DNA of 40,786 bases from Nostocaceae cyanobacterium (GTDB lineage: Bacteria; Cyanobacteriota; Cyanobacteriia; Cyanobacteriales; Nostocaceae): assembly GCA_030065825.1 (NCBI GenBank), contig JASJCY010000054.1, forward strand, positions 1 to 40,786, in the 5' to 3' direction. The number at the start of each line of letters is the position of its first letter. Within the stretch, counting starts at the first letter, position 1. The position numbers and the translations under genes were made by a program. Below, one piece after another: positions 17,371-25,336 of this stretch. The notes beneath the pieces were generated by a model that ran no database searches, was not told the origin of the DNA, and saw nothing but the letters and a program-made list of their open reading frames with translations.

Positions 17371-17486
17371 CCTGAACTAAAGTTCCGGGCTGATAAATAA
17401 AGTCTACTTCAGTAGACTCAAGAAAACCCTGTTTATTTAGTCATCTTGAGATGACTTTGTGTGTGAGCAAGGAAATTAATTTCCTT
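17371..17486. repeat. Array of four regularly spaced 18-bp palindromes
   Basis: The four hairpins lie at 17371-17388 (around GAACT-AA-AGTTC), 17401-17418 (AGTCTACT-TC-AGTAGACT), 17439-17456 (AGTCATCT-TG-AGATGACT) and 17469-17486 (AAGGAAAT-TA-ATTTCCTT). All are 18 bp with 8-bp arms, the first having one mismatch, and start at intervals of 30, 38 and 30 bp. The arm sequences differ while the design is kept. The rest of 17259-17934 shows no gene. Confidence 0.8.
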
Positions 17487-17934
17487 GAGGGGTATAGGTT
17501 TTATGTGAAGTTATTAACCGTGAAATCCGTTCTTTTGAGTTCACAAACCTGTTTTTTCTGTGCTTACCCTTCAATGGTGCAAGTTGTTAGTTGCATTAAA
17601 TTTTTGATTTGGTATTAGAAGCGCTGCTGTCTTGATTATAAAGATTTATTAATTTTGTCAAAAGAGGCTTTTCCTCGCCAAAATAGCCAATGACCGATAA
17701 ATTTCCTCATCATCGGACAAGGAAATTTCAAGGATTGCAGTGGCATATTTTTGTGCTAAAATACAGATACCGTTGGTTTACGCTGGAATTTTTTTTATCA
17801 TGATTTCTTGACTTAAGAGTATAAGTTTATCTTAAGTCTAAAAAAAGTCTATTAGACCTGTTGCAAAAGTATTTTTTCGATGCTGTTGGCATAAATTTGG
17901 CATTGCTGAATCAATGTATGAATCTTCAATAAAA

Positions 17935-18295
17935 ACCTCACCCCCCTGAGTGCGGACACCCCTCTGTTTTTCCCCTCTCCCAATGGGAGAGGGGTTAGGG
18001 AGCCAGCGCGTTGCGGTGAGGTAGTGTGGTCTACTCTTCGAGAAGCCACACTCTCCGAGAAGCCTCGCTCCGCTCGTCTACCGCGTCTAAGGGGGTTTCC
18101 CCCATGTAGCTTGCTTCCCCGTTGCTTTAGCTTCGGTGTAGGGTAGGGGTACAACTACCGTAGCTTGCTTCTTTTGGAGCGAGTACCCGGAGGGAGGTAC
18201 TCTACTCAAAGCCTCCCGACCGTCGTCTACCCTCCGTTGTAGCGACTTTAGTGGTGAGGGTAGGAGAGGGATGTCCGGTCTTGTCAGGGTGAGGT
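17935..18295. mobile_element. Enlarged core of the CCTCACCCCC...GGGGTGAGG MITE family
   Basis: The outer arms ACCTCACCCCCCTGAGTGCG and the reverse of CTTGTCAGGGTGAGGT enclose CCCCTCTCCCAATGGGAGAG, then about 260 bp of small GC-rich repeats also seen at 24013-24228 (for example GCCTCCCGACCGTCGTCTAC). The TATAGCGG termini of the intact family are missing. Confidence 0.6.
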
Positions 18296-18320
18296 TTTGA
18301 TTCCAGATTCATAGCTAGAT

Positions 18321-19439
18321 TCAGCAACCCTCCGTAATTAACCTATTCCCCGTATTACCATCAAATAGAAACAACTGACGCAAATCCAATTCCACAGATA
18401 AACGTTCCCCTGGGGTTGGATTCACATCAGCACCCCCTTGTAAATTCACCACCACCCCCGAACCAGGTAAATCAGCACGGATTAAAGTCTCCCTTCCCAG
18501 AGGTTCCACCACCCTCACCTCCACAACCAACTCTGCAAACTCTTCTTTGCGTTCTCCGAGCCTCTGAGGTTGATTAATAATATAAATATGCTGCGGACGA
18601 ATACCCAAATCAACACTTTGTCCCGCACCCAGTTGTAACTTTTCCCTAATTTTCCCCCCCACTGGTAACAACTGTCCGCTAACATCAAAACCCTCACCCC
18701 TATATCTTGCAGGTAAAATATTCATCGGTGGATTCCCAATAAAAGTCGCCACCATCCGGTTAACAGGTTCGTTATAAATACTTTGTGGTGTCCCAATTTG
18801 CTGAATTCTACCACCTTTAAGTACCACAATTTTATCCGCCAAAGTCATCGCTTCCACTTGGTCATGGGTCACATAAATCGTGGTAATCCCTAACTTCTGA
18901 TGTAGTTCTTTTAACTCCGCCCTAGTATCATCCCGCAATTGAGCATCTAAATTAGACAAAGGCTCATCCAGTAAAAATACTTGGGGTTGACGAGCGATCG
19001 CCCTTCCTAATGCTACCCGTTGCTGCTGTCCCCCAGAAAGCTGCTTGGGTTTGCGATCTAACAGATGTTCCAAAGCCAGCGATCGCGCTACCTCTAACAC
19101 TCGCTGCTTAATAATCTTCCCATCAACCTGACGCATCTGTAACCCAAAGGCGATATTTTGGGCTACCGTCATATGGGGGTAGAGGGCATAATTTTGGAAC
19201 ACCATCGCCACATCCCGTTGTCTAGCAGGGACATCATTCATCAACTTATCATCAATGAACAGTTTGCCAGAAGTAGCAGTTTCTAAACCAGCGATAGTGC
19301 GTAAAATGGTAGACTTACCACAACCCGATGGTCCCACCAACACCCAAAACTCTCCATCAGGAATTGAGAAGGAAATGTCCTCAATGGCAGTGACATTGTT
19401 AAATTTACGCTGGATACTTTCTAAATGAACACTTGCCAT
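18321..19439 (-). CDS. MalK/UgpC-type ABC transporter ATP-binding protein
   Basis: A 372-residue ATPase of the carbohydrate-uptake class. The Walker A is GPSGCGKST (about 37-45), the Q-loop MVFQNYALYPHMTV, the signature LSGGQQQRVALGRA, the Walker B VFLLDEPLSNLDA and the switch His in YVTHDQVEAMTLA. A C-terminal TOBE/MOP regulatory region (about 235-370) includes LGIRPQHIYI. In many bacteria one such ATPase serves several sugar permeases. No permease or binding protein adjoins it. It is followed by 25 bp and then repeat DNA, and the gun4 gene lies 52 bp upstream on the same strand, so the two may be co-transcribed. Confidence 0.94.
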   Translation of the reverse strand: MASVHLESIQRKFNNVTAIEDISFSIPDGEFWVLVGPSGCGKSTILRTIAGLETATSGKLFIDDKLMNDVPARQRDVAMVFQNYALYPHMTVAQNIAFGLQMRQVDGKIIKQRVLEVARSLALEHLLDRKPKQLSGGQQQRVALGRAIARQPQVFLLDEPLSNLDAQLRDDTRAELKELHQKLGITTIYVTHDQVEAMTLADKIVVLKGGRIQQIGTPQSIYNEPVNRMVATFIGNPPMNILPARYRGEGFDVSGQLLPVGGKIREKLQLGAGQSVDLGIRPQHIYIINQPQRLGERKEEFAELVVEVRVVEPLGRETLIRADLPGSGVVVNLQGGADVNPTPGERLSVELDLRQLFLFDGNTGNRLITEGC

Positions 19440-19491
19440 AATTCATAATTCATAAATCTTAACATTGGGCGCAAGCATTGCGCCCCTACGT

Positions 19492-20211
19492 TTAATTTTT
19501 AGACCAAGCCGGGTGAGAAAATAACGAAGCAATCACTCGCACTCCCCGCAGTTGATTAGAAAGGGGTAAATGACCCCTGGGAGCGCTAAGATCCCAAATA
19601 AACTCCTTCGGATAACGCGTCCAAGTATTACCTTGCTTCCAACCAATTTTAACCCAGAGGCTATCCCAATTTTTACCCAAACCAGACCAGATTTCTCGTT
19701 GTACAGAAAAGCCAAATTTACCCTCAGAGTGGACTAACCACAAGTTATTAATCGTTTGCAAATCCGTGACCGGAAACTGATCAACCTCCGTAAAATAAAG
19801 CCACTTACGCTTAACAGCTTCCGCACCAGCCAACTCGCACATTTTTTGTAAAGTCATGCGATCGCCCCCTTGGAAATCTTCCATAGCCAGTAGCTGTTGC
19901 AGGGGTTGGTAATCAATACCACACTCCGACTTCAGAGGAACTACCCCTTGAGGGAAATTAGCTTCTAGGAAATCTTTAGCCTTAACAGTATCCGAATTAT
20001 AGAGGACTTGATAAACTTTGCCATCAACCCAACTTGTTGGAATTTGACGACGTTGTAGCAAAAATTCCATCAGTACATCTAATCCCTCATCTCCAAAACC
20101 AGCTAACTGGGGGATTAATTGCAATTGGACTTTTTCAGACCCAGCCATTAACTCCTGGCGGAGGGATTCTATGTCATTATTAGTACCTGATACAGTCATT
20201 GGGTCTGCCAT
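19492..20211 (-). CDS. gun4: GUN4-domain tetrapyrrole regulator
   Basis: A 239-residue protein. The N-terminal helical repeat-like domain (about 1-85) is followed by the GUN4 fold (about 90-235) with GIDYQPLQQLLAMEDFQGGD, DLQTINNLWLVHSEGKFGFSVQ and TRYPKEFIWDLSAPRGHLPL. Cyanobacterial Gun4 binds protoporphyrin IX and Mg-protoporphyrin and stimulates Mg-chelatase at the head of chlorophyll synthesis. The domain order and length match the Synechocystis protein. Two starts are possible (20211 and 20199). It lies in front of the ABC ATPase on the same strand. Confidence 0.95.
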   Translation of the reverse strand: MADPMTVSGTNNDIESLRQELMAGSEKVQLQLIPQLAGFGDEGLDVLMEFLLQRRQIPTSWVDGKVYQVLYNSDTVKAKDFLEANFPQGVVPLKSECGIDYQPLQQLLAMEDFQGGDRMTLQKMCELAGAEAVKRKWLYFTEVDQFPVTDLQTINNLWLVHSEGKFGFSVQREIWSGLGKNWDSLWVKIGWKQGNTWTRYPKEFIWDLSAPRGHLPLSNQLRGVRVIASLFSHPAWSKN

Positions 20212-20492
20212 GCCATCAATTGTAATACTTTGTCAGTATAAAAAATAATCAGATTTACTAGCGAAGAGTAGTTTAACAATAATTGAAACAGAAAGCCTAG
20301 ACCTATGTGGTTTGGCTAATTTTGTGGTACTTGCAGGAGAATTTCCCCAAGACCATATAAATTCTCTCAAAAATCTGCTCTTTCTTCTAGTTCCTGCCTG
20401 GATGAAATTAGCTTAGTTCCACTGACAACTTACCACTAACAATCCCAATTCATTTTTAACTGCTCGTCTTTTTGCTGTATATTCAGAAAAGA

Positions 20493-20506
20493 GTACATGG
20501 GTGTAC
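20493..20506. promoter_or_regulatory. NtcA-binding site upstream of icd
   Basis: GTA-CATGGGTG-TAC is a perfect match to the NtcA consensus GTAN8TAC, 168 bp before the icd start. A loose TAN3T box (TAACTT, 20535-20540) lies 28 bp downstream, a little further than the usual 20-24 bp. NtcA control of icd is established in other cyanobacteria, which supports the call. Confidence 0.6.
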
Positions 20507-20673
20507 AGGCGATTTCAGCAAGTAACTATACCCATAACTTGACGGGGAAAAAACTCTGCACCTGAGAATCCTAATTTTATGAGACAGGGTAAAATCTGCT
20601 AGCCTTCCAAAATAGCGTTCCAAAATCAAGATTTTCTCGTTTTCAGTCGCAGCGAACCCATCAGGAGTGTTTG

Positions 20674-22095
20674 ATGTACGAAAAGATTAACCCCCCCACA
20701 ACCGGATCGAAAATTACTTTCAAAAATGGTGAGCCGATTGTTCCTGATAATCCCATTATTCCCTTTATTCGCGGCGACGGTACTGGTATTGATATCTGGC
20801 CCGCTACCCAAAAAGTTCTAGACGCAGCAGTAGAAAAAGCATATCAGGGTAAGCGCAAAATTAGCTGGTTTAAAGTTTACGCCGGGGATGAAGCCTGCGA
20901 TTTATACGGAACTTATCAGTATTTACCCGAAGATACTCTAACGGCAATTAAAGAATATGGTGTCGCTATCAAAGGACCTCTAACCACTCCTGTGGGTGGT
21001 GGAATTCGTTCCCTCAACGTAGCATTACGTCAAATTTTTGACTTATATGCCTGCGTGCGTCCTTGTCGCTATTATCCTGGTACTCCCTCACCCCACAAAA
21101 CCCCCGAAAAGCTAAATGTCATAGTTTATCGGGAAAATACCGAAGATATTTATTTAGGGATTGAGTGGAAACAAGGGAGCGAAATTGCCAATAAATTAAT
21201 CAAAATCCTCAATGAAGAACTAATTCCCGCGACACCAGAACACGGGAAAAAGCGAATTCCCCTAGATGCCGGTATTGGTGTCAAACCCATCAGCAAAACT
21301 GGTTCCCAACGCTTGGTAAGACGGGCAATGAAACATGCCTTACAACTCCCCAAACACAAGCAAATGGTAACTTTGGTGCATAAAGGCAATATTATGAAAT
21401 ACACCGAAGGTGCTTTCCGTGATTGGGGTTACGAACTCGCCACTACCGAGTTTCGCGACTCCTGCGTTACCGAACGGGAATCTTGGATTTTGGGTAATAA
21501 GGAGAAAAACCCCAATCTCTCCCTGGAAGAAAACGCCAGAATGGTAGACCCTGGTTATGATGGTTTAACTGAAGAAAAGAAAGCCCAAATTGTCAAAGAA
21601 GTCGAAACAGTTCTTAACTCAATTTGGGAAACCCACGGAAACGGCAAATGGAAAGACAAGGTGATGGTTAACGATCGCATCGCCGATAGTATTTTCCAAC
21701 AAATTCAAACCCGACCAGATGAATATTCTATCCTCGCCACAATGAACCTCAACGGCGATTATTTGTCCGATGCAGCTGCTGCTATCGTTGGTGGTTTGGG
21801 AATGGGTCCAGGGGCAAATATAGGCGATTCTGCGGCAATTTTTGAAGCTACCCACGGTACAGCACCCAAACATGCTGGCTTGGATCGAATTAATCCCGGT
21901 TCCGTGATTTTGTCCGGGGTGATGATGCTGGAATATATGGGTTGGCAAGAAGCAGCAGACTTAATTAAAAAAGGACTAGGGGATGCGATCGCTAATCGCG
22001 AGGTTACCTACGACTTGGCACGGCTGATGGAACCCCCTGTGGAACCATTGAAATGCTCCCAGTTTGCAGAGGCGATAATTAAGCGATTTGGCTAG
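20674..22095 (+). CDS. icd: NADP-dependent isocitrate dehydrogenase
   Basis: A 473-residue enzyme converting isocitrate to 2-oxoglutarate, the carbon skeleton for ammonium assimilation and the signal read by NtcA and PII. Visible family features are [15 protein letters not shown], the substrate loop [30 protein letters not shown] and the nucleotide-binding HGTAPKHAG with downstream residues. The protein is longer than the E. coli enzyme because of insertions typical of cyanobacterial members. The ATG at 20674 is chosen because CAGGAG (20662-20667) is well spaced for it; the overlapping TTG at 20671 is too close. Confidence 0.97.
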   Translation: MYEKINPPTTGSKITFKNGEPIVPDNPIIPFIRGDGTGIDIWPATQKVLDAAVEKAYQGKRKISWFKVYAGDEACDLYGTYQYLPEDTLTAIKEYGVAIKGPLTTPVGGGIRSLNVALRQIFDLYACVRPCRYYPGTPSPHKTPEKLNVIVYRENTEDIYLGIEWKQGSEIANKLIKILNEELIPATPEHGKKRIPLDAGIGVKPISKTGSQRLVRRAMKHALQLPKHKQMVTLVHKGNIMKYTEGAFRDWGYELATTEFRDSCVTERESWILGNKEKNPNLSLEENARMVDPGYDGLTEEKKAQIVKEVETVLNSIWETHGNGKWKDKVMVNDRIADSIFQQIQTRPDEYSILATMNLNGDYLSDAAAAIVGGLGMGPGANIGDSAAIFEATHGTAPKHAGLDRINPGSVILSGVMMLEYMGWQEAADLIKKGLGDAIANREVTYDLARLMEPPVEPLKCSQFAEAIIKRFG

Positions 22096-22107
22096 CTTGT
22101 CAGCTAA

Positions 22108-22334
22108 ATAAGCTTTGCAGTCCCTTTTAACTGACAACTTGCACTCCTATCCAATAGCAGGAGGCAGAGCCTCCAAACCCTAGTTACCAGCGTGACACTG
22201 GTAACTAGAAAACTAGAAAATAAGCTGTGCAGTCCGTTTTAACTGACAACTTGCACTCCTATCCAATAGCAGGAGGCAGAGCCTCCAAACCCTAGTTACC
22301 AGCGTGACACTGGTAACTAGAAAACTAGAAAATA
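22108..22334. repeat. Head-to-tail tandem duplication of a 112-bp double-hairpin unit
   Basis: Two copies (22108-22219 and 22220-22334) differ at very few positions. Each has GGAGGC-aga-GCCTCC followed by CTAGTTACCAG...CTGGTAACTAG. Reversed, this is the same two-hairpin order as at 4012-4342. The gap 22096-23559 contains this and the following repeats but no supported gene. Confidence 0.85.
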
Positions 22335-22412
22335 AACAGCCCTACGGGCATACAATAAACGCGTACCTTGGCGCAAGCCTTAGCAGGTTTAAACGCACTC
22401 AAACCCTTACTC

Positions 22413-22462
22413 AGTCTGATTTATCAGACTTTGTCTTTAAGCCTGGGAATTTATTCCTAGGC
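22413..22462. repeat. Pair of AGTC...GACT-type palindromes
   Basis: AGTCTGAT-TT-ATCAGACT (22413-22430) is followed 28 bp on by GCCTGGGAAT-TT-ATTCCTAGGC with one mismatch (22441-22462). The design is that of the arrays at 17371-17486 and 12602-12649. Confidence 0.65.
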
Positions 22463-22494
22463 GATAAATGAGCGAACTGACAAGTCACAGCAAG

Positions 22495-22550
22495 CTATCG
22501 CACCATCTAAAACTGTATTCCTACAAATGGTTAAGGTGCGATAGATTTTT
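22495..22550 (+). terminator. Stem-loop with T-run
   Basis: CTATCGCACC and GGTGCGATAG form a 10-bp perfect stem with a 30-bp loop, followed by ATTTTTC. It lies 400 bp after icd and could end its transcript, although the long loop also fits a repeat element. Confidence 0.4.
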
Positions 22551-22602
22551 CTTGGTTGTATTCACTTATGTAAAGTCTCTTTAAGGTTACTTAGTTTATC
22601 CA

Positions 22603-22851
22603 ATAAATTCAGAGGAAAAGCACAAAAATTTTGCAGTCAATATTTATGTCAAGAAAATATGACATAAAAAATCGCATGAAAAAATTAGCGTGAGTCTATT
22701 ATAACAAAAAATATGGTGCTGTAAAGCTTACAATCTCGTTAGAAAAAAAATGAAAATGATTATCATAATCTAAAAAATATGGTAGGAAAGCATTATTTTC
22801 GTAATTATAATAAAATGTAATAATTAAGTCGTCGAATGAAAATTTTTGTTT
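22603..22851 (+). repeat. 249-bp direct repeat, copy 1
   Basis: It aligns without gaps to 24343-24591 with few substitutions. It is AT-rich, starts ATAAATTCAGAGGAAAAG, contains TATGTC...GACATA and ends in AATTTTTGTTT. The Fur-like box described next lies inside. No convincing gene follows this copy. Confidence 0.9.
22752..22770. promoter_or_regulatory. Fur-like box in copy 1 of the 249-bp repeat
   Basis: GAAAATGATTATCATAATC matches the classical 19-bp Fur consensus (GATAATGATAATCATTATC) at 16 of 19 positions, counted by hand. It suggests iron control of whatever is, or was, transcribed from this repeat. Confidence 0.5.
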
Positions 22852-23011
22852 ATAAATATAGGGTTGGTGTCATAGGGACCAGCCTAGTAAAAACTCAATG
22901 CAAGTCAACCCTTTTTCAAACCTTTTTTGATAAGTAATACAAATGATTAACTTTGCCTAGTTCGTATCCTTTTAGGCAATGTTTGTAAAATCCATGATGT
23001 AGTTCTAATAC

Positions 23012-23302
23012 TTAGAGGATGTTTGAAAAGTATTATGTTGAACATCAAAACCCTGGAAACCTAACCCCTAACCCCTTCCCTACTAGTAGTCCACCACACC
23101 AACTTTGCGGAGTAAAGGCAGAGAGGGGGAAGAGGGGGAAGAAAAAACTTTGTTCTTTCCTTATTAACCCCGCATAGTTTACTTGGTGGAGTACTAGAAG
23201 GGGAACAGAAAAGTAGGGGTTTCAAAGTCTGTTTCCTCCTAGGAGAGAGATAAGAAGTGAGGTTTTTAGTAATCTTTTAGACTTTCCAAACATCCTCTTA
23301 GA
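23012..23302. mobile_element. MITE of the AGAGGATGTTTG family carrying a nested MITE
   Basis: The left end is AGAGGATGTTTGAAAAGT and the right end reversed is AGAGGATGTTTGGAAAGT. The inner phrases AAACCTAACCCC and TTTAGTAATCTTTTAGAC match 9500-9840. It is interrupted by the element at 23083-23197. Confidence 0.85.
23083..23197. mobile_element. CTAGTAGTCCACCA MITE nested in another MITE
   Basis: It has the same ends and inner text as 12408-12557 but a much shorter purine tract. It splits the host phrase CCCTACAAGG at CTAC/AAGG, the very site hit by a different element in the 9500-9840 copy. Confidence 0.8.
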
Positions 23303-23559
23303 GATAGATACTTTAAGACATCCCAACTTCTATTTTAGGCAAAGTTTTTTATCATGTACCAAAAGAGCGTAAAACATTTATGCATCTTATATAATTAGCG
23401 TTCGCACTTTGTTAGAGATTCAAACCCTGTATCGATTACACAATAAGGATTTCAGCGATAGACTTTACTTGATGACACAAACCTTCTATTTTCGCCAAGT
23501 AGGGAAACGGTAGGAGCAAATTTAAACCGTATTGACTTAAAACCGCCATTTTTCTTCGA

Positions 23560-23952
23560 TCAATAGTAATCGTAACGTTGCTCTATCATCCATATCTGCT
23601 TATTTGTCAGCAGTATTCTTTTTCGATAGGGATTTGGTTTCCAAATAATTTTCTCACAATGACTAGGCGATGCGGAGCGAACACAAGTGCGATATGTCAA
23701 ACGACGCTCTCTTTCCCAACGTTGAGCAAGAGCTCTGTAAATTACACTTTGTTTGCGTAATTTATCCAATAGTGTTTTTAGGTATATAGGTTTAGTATCC
23801 TGTGCAACTGTATACTCTACAGTCGCTTTGTTGGTGTAGTTTTGGCTGAAGAGATTTTCTTGTGCTTTGACTTGTGCGCCGCTAGCTAACACACTAAGTA
23901 GTAGCGCCATACCAACAGCAGATAAATGCGTTAAGTCTTTCCGTAATAGCAT
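23560..23952 (-). CDS. Small exported hypothetical protein
   Basis: A 130-residue protein with a clear Sec signal peptide: positively charged start MLLRKD, hydrophobic core GMALLLSVLASGA, and a likely cut after AQVKA. The mature part is strongly basic (many Arg and Lys) and has two Cys about 13 residues apart in RTCVRSASPSHCEK, a likely periplasmic disulfide. A strong AGGAGGTAG precedes the ATG. I do not recognise the family. Confidence 0.75.
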   Translation of the reverse strand: MLLRKDLTHLSAVGMALLLSVLASGAQVKAQENLFSQNYTNKATVEYTVAQDTKPIYLKTLLDKLRKQSVIYRALAQRWERERRLTYRTCVRSASPSHCEKIIWKPNPYRKRILLTNKQIWMIEQRYDYY

Positions 23953-24012
23953 AACTACCTCCTGTACTTTGGGCTAAAGGTATACTCCCAACGGCTAAAA
24001 GCTTAACTTTTC

Positions 24013-24228
24013 GTAGGTTAGGTTGTAGCTTGGTTCCACCCAGTGGTACGAAGTGTAGACGACGGTCGGGAGGCTTTGAGCAGAGTTACTCAACAGCAAG
24101 TAGGTTTTTGTTGGGTTACCCTATACCGTAGACAGGTCGTGGCTTGGAGTAAGTAGGCTATCCTACGGGTTCTGCTTGCGGTACGCCTACGTACCACCCT
24201 ATGGGAAGCAAGCTACAACCCAACCTAC
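24013..24228. mobile_element. 216-bp element with GTAGGTTRGGTTGTAGCTTG ends
   Basis: The left end GTAGGTTAGGTTGTAGCTTG and the reversed right end GTAGGTTGGGTTGTAGCTTG differ at one base. The interior is a patchwork of GC-rich repeats shared with 18130-18240 and 21-95. The gap 23953-24998 holds this, the second 249-bp repeat and a MITE before the next gene. Confidence 0.65.
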
Positions 24229-24239
24229 AATCTCCCCAG

Positions 24240-24340
24240 TGACATCCTCCCACACCAAATCAGAGATTATGATGTGGACTTCCCAAGAATCACTTCTTAG
24301 GGTTCCTGGTTTTTCCCTTGCGGGGTTTCGACACTTACCT
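24240..24340 (-). other. Possible remnant of an IS200/IS605-type element end
   Basis: Read on the minus strand, the text AGAAGTGATTCTTGGGAAGTC, shortened, followed by the hairpin CCACATC...GATGTGG variant and ending GGGAGGATGTCA resembles the 3' ends of cyanobacterial tnpB elements as I recall them. No tnpB coding sequence is present. Confidence 0.25.
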
Positions 24341-24342
24341 AG

Positions 24343-24591
24343 ATAAATTCAGAGGAAAAGCACAAAAATTTTGCAGTCAATATTTATGTCAAGAAAATAT
24401 GACATAAAAAATTGCATTAAAAATTCACCATGAGTCTATTATAACAAAAAATATGGTGCTGTAAAGCTTACAATCTCGTTAGAAAAAAAATGGGAATGAT
24501 TATCAAAATCTCAAAAAAGTGGTAGGAAAGCATTATTTTCGTAATTTTAATAAAATGTAATAATTCAGTCATCGAATAAAAATTTTTGTTT
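24343..24591 (+). repeat. 249-bp direct repeat, copy 2
   Basis: It is the gap-free partner of 22603-22851, 1.74 kb away in the same orientation. This copy lies upstream of the exported peptide gene at 24999, separated by a MITE insertion. Confidence 0.9.
24492..24510. promoter_or_regulatory. Weaker Fur-like box in copy 2 of the 249-bp repeat
   Basis: GGGAATGATTATCAAAATC matches the Fur consensus at 14 of 19 positions by hand count, with the substitutions falling mainly in the outer arms. It may be a decayed version of the copy-1 box. Confidence 0.35.
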
Positions 24592-24604
24592 TTGATTATC
24601 AATT

Positions 24605-24660
24605 AGGGGCATTGACACTCCCACGTTTAGAAAACGTGAGATTCTTGGTTCCCCGACTCG
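24605..24660 (+). other. Possible IS200/IS605-type terminal hairpin
   Basis: CATTGACACTCCCACGTTT-aga-AAACGTGAG followed by ATTCTTGGTTC resembles the subterminal hairpin text of cyanobacterial IS200/IS605 elements from memory. No transposase is nearby. Confidence 0.25.
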
Positions 24661-24670
24661 CCGTAGACTA

Positions 24671-24837
24671 TATAGCGGTTTTCACTTGGATAGAATACAG
24701 ATGAACCTCACCCCCTTCCCCTCTCCTTTTCCCCCTCTCCCATTGGGAGAGGGGTTAGGGGTGAGGGTAGGAGAGGGGTGTCCGCACTCAGGGGGTGAGG
24801 TTCCTTCGTGTATTGGACTCAACTGAAAAGCGCTATA
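24671..24837. mobile_element. MITE with TATAGCGGTTTTCACTTGG ends
   Basis: The left end is TATAGCGGTTTTCACTTGG, then ATAGAATACA. The right end reversed is TATAGCGCTTTTCAGTTGAG, then TCCAATACA. The core is CCTCACCCCC...GGGGGTGAGG around CTCTCCCATTGGGAGAG. Copies are at 29653-29860, 31713-31873, 38979-39109 and 40655-40786. Confidence 0.88.
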
Positions 24838-24998
24838 TTTGTTTTCTCTACTATCTTGAGACTGAATTGAGCCAATTTTTAGAAAAAATTTATGTGTATA
24901 AAAAAAATATAAAAATATTCAGTAATTATTCTAGTGTTCCAGTATATTTTTGTAATAGGCTTCAAAAGCTACTCAATAAAATTACTGAAAGAAAAATC

Positions 24999-25277
24999 AT
25001 GAACTTTCAAAAGCCCAACCAGCAGACACAAGTTACCAAAATGGCTAAAGAAAGCATTAAACCCTTTGCTATCCTAGCTTTTTCTTCTGTTGTTGCGATT
25101 CAGGCTTCAGTAGCGACAGCAAATCCTTTTAACTTCAACTCAGCTAGGAAAGGTGTTTCCCAGATTACTTCTGGGAGTGAGAAAGTCCTGTCTGTTTCTA
25201 TTCCTGAACAAGGTCAGGTGATAGCATGGGGTTGGGACTGTCCGCTTTATACTGAAGAAGGTTTTTGTTGGTCCTAG
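24999..25277 (+). CDS. Small exported peptide
   Basis: A 92-residue product. A basic N-terminal region (to Lys25 or so) is followed by a hydrophobic stretch FAILAFSSVVAIQASVATA and a likely signal-peptidase site before NPF. The mature part of about 50 residues ends WGWDCPLYTEEGFCWS, with two Cys nine residues apart and three Trp. I do not recognise it. The start at 24999 is chosen because upstream codons back to 24795 come from a MITE. It lies downstream of a Fur-like box, which hints at iron control (inference). Confidence 0.6.
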   Translation: MNFQKPNQQTQVTKMAKESIKPFAILAFSSVVAIQASVATANPFNFNSARKGVSQITSGSEKVLSVSIPEQGQVIAWGWDCPLYTEEGFCWS

Positions 25278-25336
25278 AGAAACTGCGAAACTTCAGTGAA
25301 TTTTCTTAAGCCCTAAAACCTGCCTTGAGAAAAAAT

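Noticed and set aside
17852-18154. Minus-strand frame ending SIEKILLQQV, suggesting an IS end near TTAGACCTGTTGCAAAAG
   Set aside because: The text recalls cyanobacterial insertion-sequence termini, but no second end or transposase sequence is present, and most of the frame lies in GC-rich repeats.
22836-22940. 34-codon frame at the end of the first 249-bp repeat (MKIFVYKYRVGVIG...)
   Set aside because: The second repeat copy has lost the ATG, and the product has no recognisable feature.
8231-23302. Reading the AGAGGATGTTTG elements as parts of one large transposon carrying the genes between them
   Set aside because: Each copy has its own pair of inverted ends or is a fragment, orientations differ, and the genes between are unrelated housekeeping genes.
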